Shown: positions 44,556 to 52,711 of the stretch, one piece after another
Layout: every line of letters starts with the position of its first letter
How positions within the stretch are numbered: position 1 is the stretch's first letter
Assembly (NCBI RefSeq): GCF_022919075.1
Contig: NZ_CP095078.1
Location: 124,001 to 188,000, forward strand
Origin: Nocardioides sp. W7
GTDB taxonomy: Bacteria; Actinomycetota; Actinomycetes; Propionibacteriales; Nocardioidaceae
Reading direction: 5' to 3'
DNA: 64,000 nucleotides
Notes under the pieces: model-generated
The model's input: the letters and a program-made list of their open reading frames with translations, nothing else
Database searches by the model: none
Told to the model about the DNA's origin: nothing
Translations under genes and position numbers: made by a program

Positions 44556-45401
44556 CTACGCCCGCAGGTCGCGCGCCTCCGCCGCAAGCCGACGCAGCAG
44601 GTCGAGCACACCCTCGGGCCCGTGCACGACCACGTCGGAGTGCTCGACCAGCGCGGACTCCTCGTCCGAGGCGGAGCAGACCAGCAGGGTGGGCATGCCG
44701 TCCTTGGCCAGCTTGGCGACGGCGTCGAAGGCCTCCAGGTCACCGAGGTCGTCACCGGCAAAGAGGAAGCCGCCGGCACCGACCTCGTCGACGAGGGTGC
44801 GCACCGCCTGCCCCTTGTCCATGCCCGGCGCCCGCACCTCGATGACATTGCGCCCCGGCTCCAGGACCAGGCCGTTGCGGCCGGCGAGCTCGCGCAGCAG
44901 CGGCAGCAGCCGCGCGTACGCCGCGTCCGGGTCGTCCAGCCGGCGGGTGTGCACGGCGTGCGCGAGCCCCTTGTCCTCGACGAAGGCATCGGCGGCGCCC
45001 GCCGTACGCAGCGCGCGGGGCAGGTCGCGCAGGAACGTCGCGAGGCCGGCGGGCGGACGGGGCGAGATGATCCGGCGCTTCGTCGAGCTCCAGCGCTCGT
45101 TGCCGTACTGCCCGAAGAGGTAGAGCTCCTTGCCGGCCGCCTCGATCGCGTGGCCGACCTCCTCGAGGCCGCCGAGGTCGAGCGCCTGGCGGGCCGGGCG
45201 GCCGGTGACGACCGCGACGGCGGCCACCTGGGCGGCCAGGTCCACCAGTACGTCGCTGGCGTCGGGGTGGATGTGGGCCTTTTCCGGGTCGTCCACGATC
45301 GGCGAGAGGGTGCCGTCGAAATCCAGTCCGACCACCGTCTCCGCCGCCGCCCGGACGAGGGCAGCCCAACGCTGCTCCCCGACCGTCGAGGTGAACTCCA
45401 T
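44556..45401 (-). CDS. otsB: Trehalose-6-phosphate phosphatase
   Basis: A 281-residue HAD-family phosphatase. Motif I with the nucleophile aspartates is GLDFDGTLSPIVDDP. Motif II is AVVTGRPARQALDL. The trehalose-specific cap region contains LYLFGQYGNERW and EDKGLAHAVHTRR. Motif IV is FLFAGDDLGDLEAF. It dephosphorylates trehalose-6-phosphate made by OtsA (48164-49591) to give trehalose. ATG 45401 is chosen over a GTG three codons upstream because GGGTGAG then sits at good spacing. The two genes of the pathway are 3 kb apart and on opposite strands. Confidence 0.92.
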   Translation of the reverse strand: MEFTSTVGEQRWAALVRAAAETVVGLDFDGTLSPIVDDPEKAHIHPDASDVLVDLAAQVAAVAVVTGRPARQALDLGGLEEVGHAIEAAGKELYLFGQYGNERWSSTKRRIISPRPPAGLATFLRDLPRALRTAGAADAFVEDKGLAHAVHTRRLDDPDAAYARLLPLLRELAGRNGLVLEPGRNVIEVRAPGMDKGQAVRTLVDEVGAGGFLFAGDDLGDLEAFDAVAKLAKDGMPTLLVCSASDEESALVEHSDVVVHGPEGVLDLLRRLAAEARDLRA

Positions 45402-45488
45402 GGTGCTCACCCAATCACGGACCGGCCGACTGCCCCACGGCGTCCGTCACAGCGAGACCGGACGTGCGGTGAACGGGACGAGAAGTTC

Positions 45489-45974
45489 TCAGTCCAGCTC
45501 GCCGGTGAGCACCAGGGTGAGGCGGTCCATCCGCATCGCGCCCACCGCGAGGGCCGTGCGCTCGATGCCCAGGTCGCGGGCCAGCAGCTTGGCCTCGCGC
45601 GCCAGCCGCTTCGGGTGGTAGACCGTCGAGGTCGGGATGGTGCCGTACCAGTTGTCCGAGCCCACGACCGACCAGCCCACGGCGGTCGTCCGCTCGGCGA
45701 CCCGGCCGGCCAGGCCGCTGATGCCGGAGTTGTTGTAGACCTCGACGTAGACCTGGTCGCGCTTGATCGCCGGGCGAGCCGGCTTGGCGGGCGCCGGGGG
45801 CGGCTCGGCACTCGGGGCCGGCGCCGCCGAGGTGGTCGGCTCGGCGACCGGCGTGATCACGCGCTCGGTCGGCTCGCCGCCGCGGGTGGCCACGAAGGCG
45901 ATCGCGGCCATGGCGACGGCGATGATGCTGAGCATCACCACGGGAGAGGGGAAGAGCAGCCCGCGCTGGCGCAT
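45489..45974 (-). CDS. LytR C-terminal domain protein, membrane-anchored
   Basis: A 161-residue protein. One TM is near the N-terminus (VVMLSIIAVAMAAIAFVATRG). A Pro/Ala-rich linker follows and then a LytR_C domain (VYVEVYNNSGISGLAGRVAERTTAVGWSVVGSDNWYG, IPTSTVYHPKRLAREAKLLARDLGI). LytR_C domains occur at the ends of LytR-CpsA-Psr cell-wall ligases and also alone. It acts outside the membrane, probably in cell-envelope assembly. ATG 45974 is 10 bases after the DUF3263 gene, so the two are likely co-transcribed. Confidence 0.85.
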   Translation of the reverse strand: MRQRGLLFPSPVVMLSIIAVAMAAIAFVATRGGEPTERVITPVAEPTTSAAPAPSAEPPPAPAKPARPAIKRDQVYVEVYNNSGISGLAGRVAERTTAVGWSVVGSDNWYGTIPTSTVYHPKRLAREAKLLARDLGIERTALAVGAMRMDRLTLVLTGELD

Positions 45975-45984
45975 GTCGGTGGCC

Positions 45985-46290
45985 TCAGACCTCGAAGCCG
46001 AGGCGGCGGGCCGAGCGCTGACGCTGGCGGGCCGCACGCAGTCGACGCAGCCGACGGACCAGGAGCGGGTCGGCCTCGAGGGCCTCCGGGCGGTCGATCA
46101 GCGCGTTGAGGACCTGGTAGTAGCGGGTCGAGCTCATGTCGAACTTCTCGCGGACCGCGGTCTCCTTGGCGCCGGCGTACTTCCACCACTGGCGCTCGAA
46201 CTCGAGGATGTCGCGGTCGCGCTCGCTCAGGGTGGGGTCGACCTCGGCCGCGGCCTCGTCGTGGCCGTGGAGGGCGTTCGCGGCGTCCAT
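45985..46290 (-). CDS. DUF3263 domain-containing protein
   Basis: A 101-residue protein with the DUF3263 core: LSERDRDILEFERQWWKYAGAKETAVREKFDMSSTRYYQVLNALIDRPEALEADPLLVRRLRRLR. It is a helix-turn-helix-like fold, common in actinobacteria next to LytR_C genes, with no proven role; DNA binding is plausible. Start ATG 46290. The basic C-terminus (RQRQRSARRLGFEV) supports nucleic-acid contact. Confidence 0.88.
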   Translation of the reverse strand: MDAANALHGHDEAAAEVDPTLSERDRDILEFERQWWKYAGAKETAVREKFDMSSTRYYQVLNALIDRPEALEADPLLVRRLRRLRAARQRQRSARRLGFEV

Positions 46291-46420
46291 GCGATGTCTC
46301 CCTGGTGTGCTGCTGCTGGCGCGGATCGGGGTGTCCACACAGCACTGTACGCAACGAACCACACCGATGTCATTCGCCTCGCCGCAGCGTCCGGACAGCG
46401 CTCGCCGCTACGCTCCGGCC

Positions 46421-47431
46421 ATGGCCGCCACTGTCCGCTGGGGCATCCTCGCCACCGGCAAGATCGCGCACACCTTCGCCCGGGACCTGGCCCTGGTGCC
46501 CGACACCGAGATCGTCGCCGTCGGCTCGCGCCGCGTCGAGGCCGCCCGCGCGTTCTCCGAGGAGCACACCCGCGGGACGGCCACCGCCCACGGTTCGTAC
46601 GAGGACCTGGTCGCCGACCCGTCGGTCGACGTCGTCTACATCGCCACTCCGCACTCGCTGCACCTCGAGAACGCCCGGATCGCCTTCGAGGCCGGCAAGC
46701 ACGTGCTGTGCGAGAAGCCGCTCACGCTGACGACGGCCGACGCCGAGGAATTGTTCGCCCTCGCGGGCCGGCACGGGCTCTTCGCCATGGAGGCGATGTG
46801 GATGGCCTGCCACCCGGTCATCCGGGTGCTGCGCGATCGGATCCGCGCCGGCGACTTCGGCAGCCCCCGGTCGCTGCGTGCCGAGCTCGGCTTCCGCGTC
46901 GACGCGCCACCGAGCGACCGGATGTTCGACCCGGAGCTGGGGGGCGGGGCGCTTCTCGACATGGGCGTCTACCCGCTGACCTTCGCGCACCTGATGCTCG
47001 GCGAGGCCGAGCAGCTCACCGCGCAGGCGGGGCTGGCCCCGACCGGCATCGACCTGGACGTCGCCATCTCCGGCCGCTACCCCGGCGGCGCGGTCGCCGC
47101 CCTGACCGCGTCGATGTCGTCGTGGTCCTCGCGCTCCGCCGCGATCGCGACCGACCGGGGCCGCGTGGAGATCCCGTTCGGCTTCCACCACCCGCGCTAC
47201 GCCACCTTCACCGAGCACAGCGCGCGGGGCCCCGGCCACCCGCAGCGGATCGAGGGCACCGAACCGGTGATCGGCCAGGGCTACGGCAACGAGATCGCCC
47301 ACGTGAACGACTGCGTGCGCAACGGCCTGCTCGAGAGCCCGTACGTCCCGCACGCCCAGACCCTGACCCTGATGCGGCAGCTGGACGGGCTGCGCGAGCA
47401 GATCGGCGTGCGCTACGCCGCCGACGCCTGA
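46421..47431 (+). CDS. Gfo/Idh/MocA family oxidoreductase
   Basis: A 336-residue NAD(P)-dependent dehydrogenase. The Rossmann N-terminus is VRWGILATGKIAHTFARDLALVPDTEIVAVGSR. It is followed by VYIATPHSLHLENARIAFEAGKHVLCEKPLTLT, where EKP carries the catalytic lysine. The C-terminal beta-sheet domain holds GGGALLDMGVYPLTFAHLML. It likely oxidises or reduces a sugar or cyclitol. ATG 46421. It overlaps the convergent sensor-domain gene by 19 bases. Confidence 0.92.
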   Translation: MAATVRWGILATGKIAHTFARDLALVPDTEIVAVGSRRVEAARAFSEEHTRGTATAHGSYEDLVADPSVDVVYIATPHSLHLENARIAFEAGKHVLCEKPLTLTTADAEELFALAGRHGLFAMEAMWMACHPVIRVLRDRIRAGDFGSPRSLRAELGFRVDAPPSDRMFDPELGGGALLDMGVYPLTFAHLMLGEAEQLTAQAGLAPTGIDLDVAISGRYPGGAVAALTASMSSWSSRSAAIATDRGRVEIPFGFHHPRYATFTEHSARGPGHPQRIEGTEPVIGQGYGNEIAHVNDCVRNGLLESPYVPHAQTLTLMRQLDGLREQIGVRYAADA

Positions 47432-48060
47432 GCCTGGCCCGGCGTCGCCAGCCGGCCGCGGGTCGAGAGCAGCGCCGAGGCCAGTCCGGCGTGCAGGGCC
47501 GCGCAGCCGCGCACCACGAACGGCAGGGTGACGACCGCCGCCAGCCCGATGGCCAGCATCAGCAGGCTCTCGGCCTGCCGGCTGTCGCCCAGGCCGATCA
47601 GCTCGGCGAGCCCCTGGTCGTCGCCGTCCGGCAGCCACCGCTGCCAGAACCAGTAGGTCAGCCCCATGCCCGCCGCCGCCCACCAGGCCACGGTCACCGC
47701 GAACACCACGGTGCCCGTCACGAAGCTCAGCAGCGCCCAGAGCACGTCGAGCCAGGACTGCGGGTCGCGCAGCGGCGTCGCCGTACGACGTAGCCAGCCG
47801 TCGCCCGGTCCGGCAACGCGGTACGACGCCCGCGGGACGTCGGCGCCCAGCAGCCGCTCCATCCGGACCCGCTCCAGCTGGGCGAGGCCGCGGGCGACGT
47901 ACACCGTGGCGGCCAGCACGAACACGCCGATCACGGTGAAGAGCAGGCTCACCCCGACGGCGAGACCGACCACCGCGAGGACGAACCCCACGACGCCGAG
48001 GACGAACGCGGAGAGGGTGTAGGCGGTGTCTCGGACCAGGCGGGTGAGGGGGTTGCTCAT
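47413..48060 (-). CDS. Sensor-domain membrane protein (histidine-kinase-type sensor, no kinase)
   Basis: A 215-residue protein matching the putative sensor domain (PF13796) found at the N-terminus of actinobacterial histidine kinases. TM pairs are AYTLSAFVLGVVGFVLAVVGLAVGVSLLFTVIGVFVLAATVYVA and LLSFVTGTVVFAVTVAWWAAAGMGLTYWFW, with a further helix near LLMLAIGLAAVVTLPFVV. No kinase domain follows, so it may work as a free-standing membrane sensor. The start is ATG 48060, divergent from otsA. Confidence 0.8.
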   Translation of the reverse strand: MSNPLTRLVRDTAYTLSAFVLGVVGFVLAVVGLAVGVSLLFTVIGVFVLAATVYVARGLAQLERVRMERLLGADVPRASYRVAGPGDGWLRRTATPLRDPQSWLDVLWALLSFVTGTVVFAVTVAWWAAAGMGLTYWFWQRWLPDGDDQGLAELIGLGDSRQAESLLMLAIGLAAVVTLPFVVRGCAALHAGLASALLSTRGRLATPGQAQASAA

Positions 48061-48163
48061 GACCTCAACGCTAGGGACTCCTCGGGCTGGGTACAGGGGC
48101 GCTCGCCCACCGCTCGGAGGTGGTGCCAGCACCACCATCGACGGAAAGACTAGGGTGAACTGC

Positions 48164-49591
48164 GTGTCCAACAACCTGGTGATCGTGGCCAACCGCCTTC
48201 CGGTCGACCGGGTCGAGCAGGCGGACGGGACACCGGGCTGGCGGGTCTCCCCCGGTGGACTGGTCACCGCGATCGAGCCGGTGATGCGCGCGAACGACGG
48301 CGTCTGGGTCGGGTGGCCGGGCGGCACCGACCAGGACCTGGAGCCCTTCGAGCACGACGGCATGAGCCTGGTCCCGATGACGATGACGCAGGCCGACATC
48401 GAGGGGTTCTACGAGGGCTTCAGCAACGCCACCCTGTGGCCGCTCTACCACGACCTGGTCGCCAAGCCGGAGTTCCACCGGGAGTGGTGGGACTCCTACG
48501 TCGCGGTCAACCACCGGTTCGCCGAGAAGGCCGCCGAGCTGGCCGCCGAGGGCGCGACCGTCTGGGTGCACGACTACCAGCTGCAGCTGGTGCCGCTGAT
48601 GCTGCGCGAGCTGCGACCCGACCTGCGCATCGGCTTCTACCTGCACATCCCGTTCCCGCCGGCCGAGCTGTTCCAGCAGCTGCCGTGGCGCCGCCAGCTC
48701 CTGGAGGGGCTGCTCGGTGCCGACCTGGTCGGCTTCCAGCTTCCCGGCGCCGCCCAGAACTTCGTCCGCCTGGTCCGGCAGCGGGTCGGCCACAAGACCC
48801 ACCGCGACCTGGTCTACCTGCCCGACGGCCGCACCGTGCAGGCGGCGGCGTTCCCGATCTCGATCGACGCCGCCGGCTTCGAGACCCTGGCCCGCTCCGA
48901 GCCCGTCGCGCAGCGCGCCACCGAGATCCGCGAGGCACTCGGCAACCCCCGCAAGGTCTTCCTCGGCATCGACCGGCTCGACTACACCAAGGGCATCTAC
49001 GCCCGGCTCCGCGCGTTCAGCGAGCTGATCGCCGACGGCCACCTCGACGTCGAGGACGCGGTCTTCGTGCAGGTGGCCGTGCCCTCGCGCGAGCAGGTCG
49101 AGCAGTACCGCCTGCTGCGCGACGACATCGACCGGCTGGTCGGTCGCATCAACGGCGACCTCGGCCGGATCGGCCGCCCGGTGATCAGCTACCTGCACTC
49201 GTCGTACCCCCGCGAGGAGATGGCGGCGCTCTACCGGATGGCCGACATCATGGCTGTCACGCCGTACCGCGACGGGATGAACCTGGTCGCCAAGGAGTAC
49301 GTCGCCTGCAAGTTCGACAACCACGGCGCGCTGGTGCTCTCGGAGTTCGCGGGCGCGGCCGACGAGCTGCGGCAGGCCTGGCTGGTCAACCCCTACGACA
49401 TCAACGGGATGAAGTCGGCCATGCTGGACGCCTACCACGCCGACGAGCGCGAGATCACCCGCCGGATGAAGGCGATGCGCAAGACCGTCACCCAGCACGA
49501 CGTCGCGGCGTGGGCCGACAGCTTCATGGGCGAGCTGTCCGACGTCCCGTCCACGCACGGCAAGGCGGTCCGTCCCGCCAGGCGCTCGTGA
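48164..49591 (+). CDS. otsA: Trehalose-6-phosphate synthase
   Basis: A 475-residue GT20 glycosyltransferase joining UDP- or GDP-glucose to glucose-6-phosphate. Visible motifs are [12 protein letters not shown] at the start, [58 protein letters not shown], and the C-terminal [19 protein letters not shown]...[16 protein letters not shown] 48164 gives the normal MSNNLVIV start with AGGG upstream. It pairs with OtsB at 44556-45401. Its stop overlaps the GNAT gene start. Confidence 0.94.
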   Translation: MSNNLVIVANRLPVDRVEQADGTPGWRVSPGGLVTAIEPVMRANDGVWVGWPGGTDQDLEPFEHDGMSLVPMTMTQADIEGFYEGFSNATLWPLYHDLVAKPEFHREWWDSYVAVNHRFAEKAAELAAEGATVWVHDYQLQLVPLMLRELRPDLRIGFYLHIPFPPAELFQQLPWRRQLLEGLLGADLVGFQLPGAAQNFVRLVRQRVGHKTHRDLVYLPDGRTVQAAAFPISIDAAGFETLARSEPVAQRATEIREALGNPRKVFLGIDRLDYTKGIYARLRAFSELIADGHLDVEDAVFVQVAVPSREQVEQYRLLRDDIDRLVGRINGDLGRIGRPVISYLHSSYPREEMAALYRMADIMAVTPYRDGMNLVAKEYVACKFDNHGALVLSEFAGAADELRQAWLVNPYDINGMKSAMLDAYHADEREITRRMKAMRKTVTQHDVAAWADSFMGELSDVPSTHGKAVRPARRS

Positions 49592-49998
49592 TGCTCGAAA
49601 TCACCACCGACGCGACGCGGCTCGACGTCGACACCGTCCACCACTGGCTCTCGACCGACGCCTACTGGGCGCTCGGGCGGCCCCGCGAGGTCGTCGAGAC
49701 CTCGATCGCGAACTCGCTGTGCTTCGGCGCGTACGACGACGGCGAGTTCGTCGGCTTCGCCCGACTGGTCACCGACCGGGCCACCTTCGCCTGGCTGTGC
49801 GACGTCTACGTCGCCTCCGAGCACCGCGGCCAGGGGGTCGGTACGGCGCTGATGGACGCCATCGACAAGGAGCTGGTCGGCCGGCACATCAAGCGCGCCC
49901 TGCTGGTCACGACGACGTCACCGGACCTCTACGCGCGCTACGGCTACGGACCGGTCGATGGCGGCGGGACCTGGATGGGCCGCACCTACCTCGACTAG
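49591..49998 (+). CDS. GNAT family N-acetyltransferase
   Basis: A 135-residue acetyltransferase. The acetyl-CoA loop is DVYVASEHRGQGVGTALMDAI (motif A, RGQGVG). The preceding beta strand is FVGFARLVTDRATFAWL and the final YARYGYGPVDGGGTWMGR is typical of small YjdJ/Acetyltransf_10-like proteins. The start overlaps the otsA stop (TGATG), so it is translationally coupled to it, although no trehalose link is known. Substrate unknown. Confidence 0.88.
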   Translation: MLEITTDATRLDVDTVHHWLSTDAYWALGRPREVVETSIANSLCFGAYDDGEFVGFARLVTDRATFAWLCDVYVASEHRGQGVGTALMDAIDKELVGRHIKRALLVTTTSPDLYARYGYGPVDGGGTWMGRTYLD

Positions 49999-50008
49999 CG
50001 TCTCGAGC

Positions 50009-51268
50009 ATGGACCTGATCCCCACCCGCGACCAGGTCGTCTCGGCCGCGAGCAACCTCGCCCAGCAGCTCGTCCACGGCAGCATCGCCGACCTGCGACC
50101 GATGCCGCGGACCCTCCTCGAGGAGGGCGACCAGCGGCAGCTCTACCACTACCGGCCCTCTGCGTCCGCCCCACGCCGAGGCGACCCGGTGCTCCTGGTG
50201 TCGCCGCTGGCCGCCCCGGCGATCTGCTTCGACCTGCGCCGCGGCTGCTCGCTGGTCGAGCACCTGGTCGAGCAGGGGCGCCCGACGTACCTCGTGGAGT
50301 ACGGCGACGTCGACGTCCGCGACCGCGACCTGGGTCTGGCGCACTGGGTCGACGAGGTCGTGCCGCGGGCCGTCGAGGCGGCGTCCACACACGCCGGCGG
50401 CCGGCCGGTGCACGTCGTCGGCTGGAGCCTCGGTGGGATCCTCGCGCTGCTGACCGCGGCGGACCGGCCCGGACTGCCGATCGCGTCGGTGACCGCCGCC
50501 GGGTCGCCGACCGACATCTCGCAGGTGCCCCTGGTGGCCCCGGTGCGGCCGATGCGCGGGCTGGACGAGGGCGACGGGCTGATCGGCCGGACCTACCGCG
50601 CCGTGGGCGGCGTACCGGTCCCGCTGGTGCGGTGGGCCTTCCAGCTCTCGACGTTCCAGAAGCTCGTCAGCAGGCCGCTCGCGATCGCGGCCAACCTCGA
50701 CGACACCGAGTTCCTCGCCCAGCTGGAGGCGGTCGACCGGTTCACCGACGACATGACCGCCTACCCGGGCCGGACCTTCGGGCAGGTCTACCACCGGTTC
50801 GTGACCGGCAACGCGCTCGTCGGCGGCGCCATGCAGCTCGGCTCGCGGGAGATCTCGCTGTCCGCGATCACCGCCCCGGTGCTGGTGCTGGCCGGCGCCA
50901 CCGACACGATCGCGCCGGTCGCCGCGGTGCGAGAGGTGCTGCAGCACCTCTCGGGCTCGCTCGAACCCCGCTTCGAGATCGTCCCCGGCGGACATCTCGG
51001 CATGCTCACCGGCCGCGCGGCCCGCACCAGCACCTGGGCGGTGCTCGACGAGTGGATCGACGAGTGGTCGGACGTCGTACCCCCGAAGAAGGCGGTGCGG
51101 AAGCGGGCGGCGGCCACGAAGGCCCCGGCTTCGAAGCAGGCCGCGACCGCGAGGAAGACGCCCGCCAAGAAGGCGGCTCCGCGGAGGAAGGCCGCCACCC
51201 AGGAGTCGATCGGGTCCAACCCGACCCGCCGCTACGGCTCGGGCGACTCGCGGGCACTGGGCCGCTGA
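50009..51268 (+). CDS. PHA-synthase-like alpha/beta hydrolase with basic histone-H1-like tail
   Basis: A 419-residue protein. The alpha/beta hydrolase core (about residues 60-340) resembles class III PHA synthases/PhaC-like acyltransferases: PVLLVSPLAAPAICFDL, HVVGWSLGGILALL, VLVLAGATDTIAPV, VPGGHLGML. The nucleophile is serine (GWSLGG), where true PHA synthases have cysteine, so hydrolysis or another acyl transfer is likely. The last ~60 residues are Lys/Ala/Pro-rich (VRKRAAATKAPASKQAATARK, TPAKKAAPRRKAA), like bacterial H1/PhaF tails, and could bind DNA or polyphosphate. It starts 10 bases after the GNAT gene. Confidence 0.82.
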   Translation: MDLIPTRDQVVSAASNLAQQLVHGSIADLRPMPRTLLEEGDQRQLYHYRPSASAPRRGDPVLLVSPLAAPAICFDLRRGCSLVEHLVEQGRPTYLVEYGDVDVRDRDLGLAHWVDEVVPRAVEAASTHAGGRPVHVVGWSLGGILALLTAADRPGLPIASVTAAGSPTDISQVPLVAPVRPMRGLDEGDGLIGRTYRAVGGVPVPLVRWAFQLSTFQKLVSRPLAIAANLDDTEFLAQLEAVDRFTDDMTAYPGRTFGQVYHRFVTGNALVGGAMQLGSREISLSAITAPVLVLAGATDTIAPVAAVREVLQHLSGSLEPRFEIVPGGHLGMLTGRAARTSTWAVLDEWIDEWSDVVPPKKAVRKRAAATKAPASKQAATARKTPAKKAAPRRKAATQESIGSNPTRRYGSGDSRALGR

Positions 51269-51337
51269 CCGCTCGGAAACTGGCCCGTTGGGTGGCGATT
51301 CCCCGGTCGACCGGGAAATCGCACTAGCCTCCGATGG

Positions 51338-52711
51338 GTGTCCACCGACCACGCCCCGTCCGGTCAGAGCCCGTCCGGTCAGACCCGGCCCGATCACGCC
51401 CTGCCCCGGAGCGTCCGGATCGGCTACGGGTCGGGCTCGGTGGCGACCGGTGCCTTCGGCACCGTCCCGGGCCTGATGCTGCTGCCGTACCTCACCGACG
51501 AGGTCGGGATCGCCGCGATCGCCGCCGGCTTCATCGTGTTCCTCCCGAAGGCCTGGGACGTCGTGCTCAATCCGATCGCCGGCCGGATCAGCGACCGCAC
51601 CGTCGACCCGCGCGGTCCGCGGCGGCCCTGGCTGCTGCGGGCCGGCATCTCGCTCGCGGTCTGCTTCGCCCTGCTCTTCGCCGCGCCCGACATGGCCACC
51701 GCGCTGGAGGCCGCCTGGGTGCTGGTGATGTTCCTGGCCTGCGCATCGGCGTACGCCTTCTTCCAGGTCCCGTACGTCTCGATGCCCGCCGAGATGACCC
51801 CGTCGTACGACGAGCGCACCCGGCTGATGACCTGGCGGGTCGCGATCCTCGCGTCCACGATCCTGCTCGCGGGCGCCACCGCCCCGCTGATCCGGGACGC
51901 GGCCGGCGGCCGGGACGGCTACCGGCTGATGGGCCTCGCGATGGCCGTGGTGATCCTGGTCGGCGTCGTGGCGGCGTACCGCGGCACCCGTCATGCGCCG
52001 CTCGGGACCGTGCAGCCGGGCGCGGGCACGCTGCGCGACCAGCTGCGGGTCGTGGCCGGCGCCCGGGACTTCCGGCTGCTGCTGACGACCTTCGTGATCC
52101 AGGCGCTCGCGGTCGGCTGCATCCTCGCCGGCGTCGACTACCTCGCCGAGGACGTGCTCGACAGCAAGGGCGCGGTGACGGTGCTGTTCGCGTGCTTCGT
52201 CGCCCCCGCCCTGCTGCTGACCCCGATCTGGTCGGCGATCGGCCAGCGGGTCGGCAAGAAGAAGGGGTTCGTCGCCGCGTCGCTCTTCCTCGCCGCCGGG
52301 TCCCTGCTCTCGGTGCTCGCCGACGCCGCGCCGATGGGCGTGCTGTTCGTCGCGGTGGCGCTCAGCGGCGTCGGGTACGCCGGCTGCCAGGTCTTCCCGA
52401 TGGCGATGATGCCGGATGCCGCGGCGGTCGACACCCGGCGCACGGGCAGCAACCGGGTCGGCGTCTACACCGGCGTCTGGACCGCCGGGGAGACGTTCGG
52501 CCTCGCGCTCGGACCGGCCGTCTTCGCCCTGGTGCTGCAGCTGGGCGGCTACCGGTCCGGCTCCGACGTCGTGCAGCCCGACTCCGCTGTCACGGCCATC
52601 GTGCTCGGCTTCGCGCTGCTGCCCGCCGTCCTGATCCTGCTCAGCCTCTGGTGGCTCGTGCGCTACTCGCTGGAGGCCGACGAGGTCGAGGGTGAGACGG
52701 TGCCGGCATGA
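51338..52711 (+). CDS. MFS transporter, GPH (MelB-like) type
   Basis: A 457-residue integral membrane protein with about 12 TM helices. The first loop carries the GPH signature (FLPKAWDVVLNPIAGRISDRT, then DPRGPRRPWLL). MelB-type loops follow (VPYVSMPAEMTPSYDERTRLMTWR) and KKKGFVAASLF marks the second half. Such carriers move sugars, glycosides or other solutes with sodium or protons. GTG 51338. Its stop overlaps the start of the PLP decarboxylase, suggesting that it moves that enzyme's substrate or product. Confidence 0.88.
   Translation: MSTDHAPSGQSPSGQTRPDHALPRSVRIGYGSGSVATGAFGTVPGLMLLPYLTDEVGIAAIAAGFIVFLPKAWDVVLNPIAGRISDRTVDPRGPRRPWLLRAGISLAVCFALLFAAPDMATALEAAWVLVMFLACASAYAFFQVPYVSMPAEMTPSYDERTRLMTWRVAILASTILLAGATAPLIRDAAGGRDGYRLMGLAMAVVILVGVVAAYRGTRHAPLGTVQPGAGTLRDQLRVVAGARDFRLLLTTFVIQALAVGCILAGVDYLAEDVLDSKGAVTVLFACFVAPALLLTPIWSAIGQRVGKKKGFVAASLFLAAGSLLSVLADAAPMGVLFVAVALSGVGYAGCQVFPMAMMPDAAAVDTRRTGSNRVGVYTGVWTAGETFGLALGPAVFALVLQLGGYRSGSDVVQPDSAVTAIVLGFALLPAVLILLSLWWLVRYSLEADEVEGETVPA

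Noticed and set aside
50009..51268. Genuine PHA synthase
   Set aside because: The nucleophile position is serine in GWSLGG. PHA synthases use cysteine.
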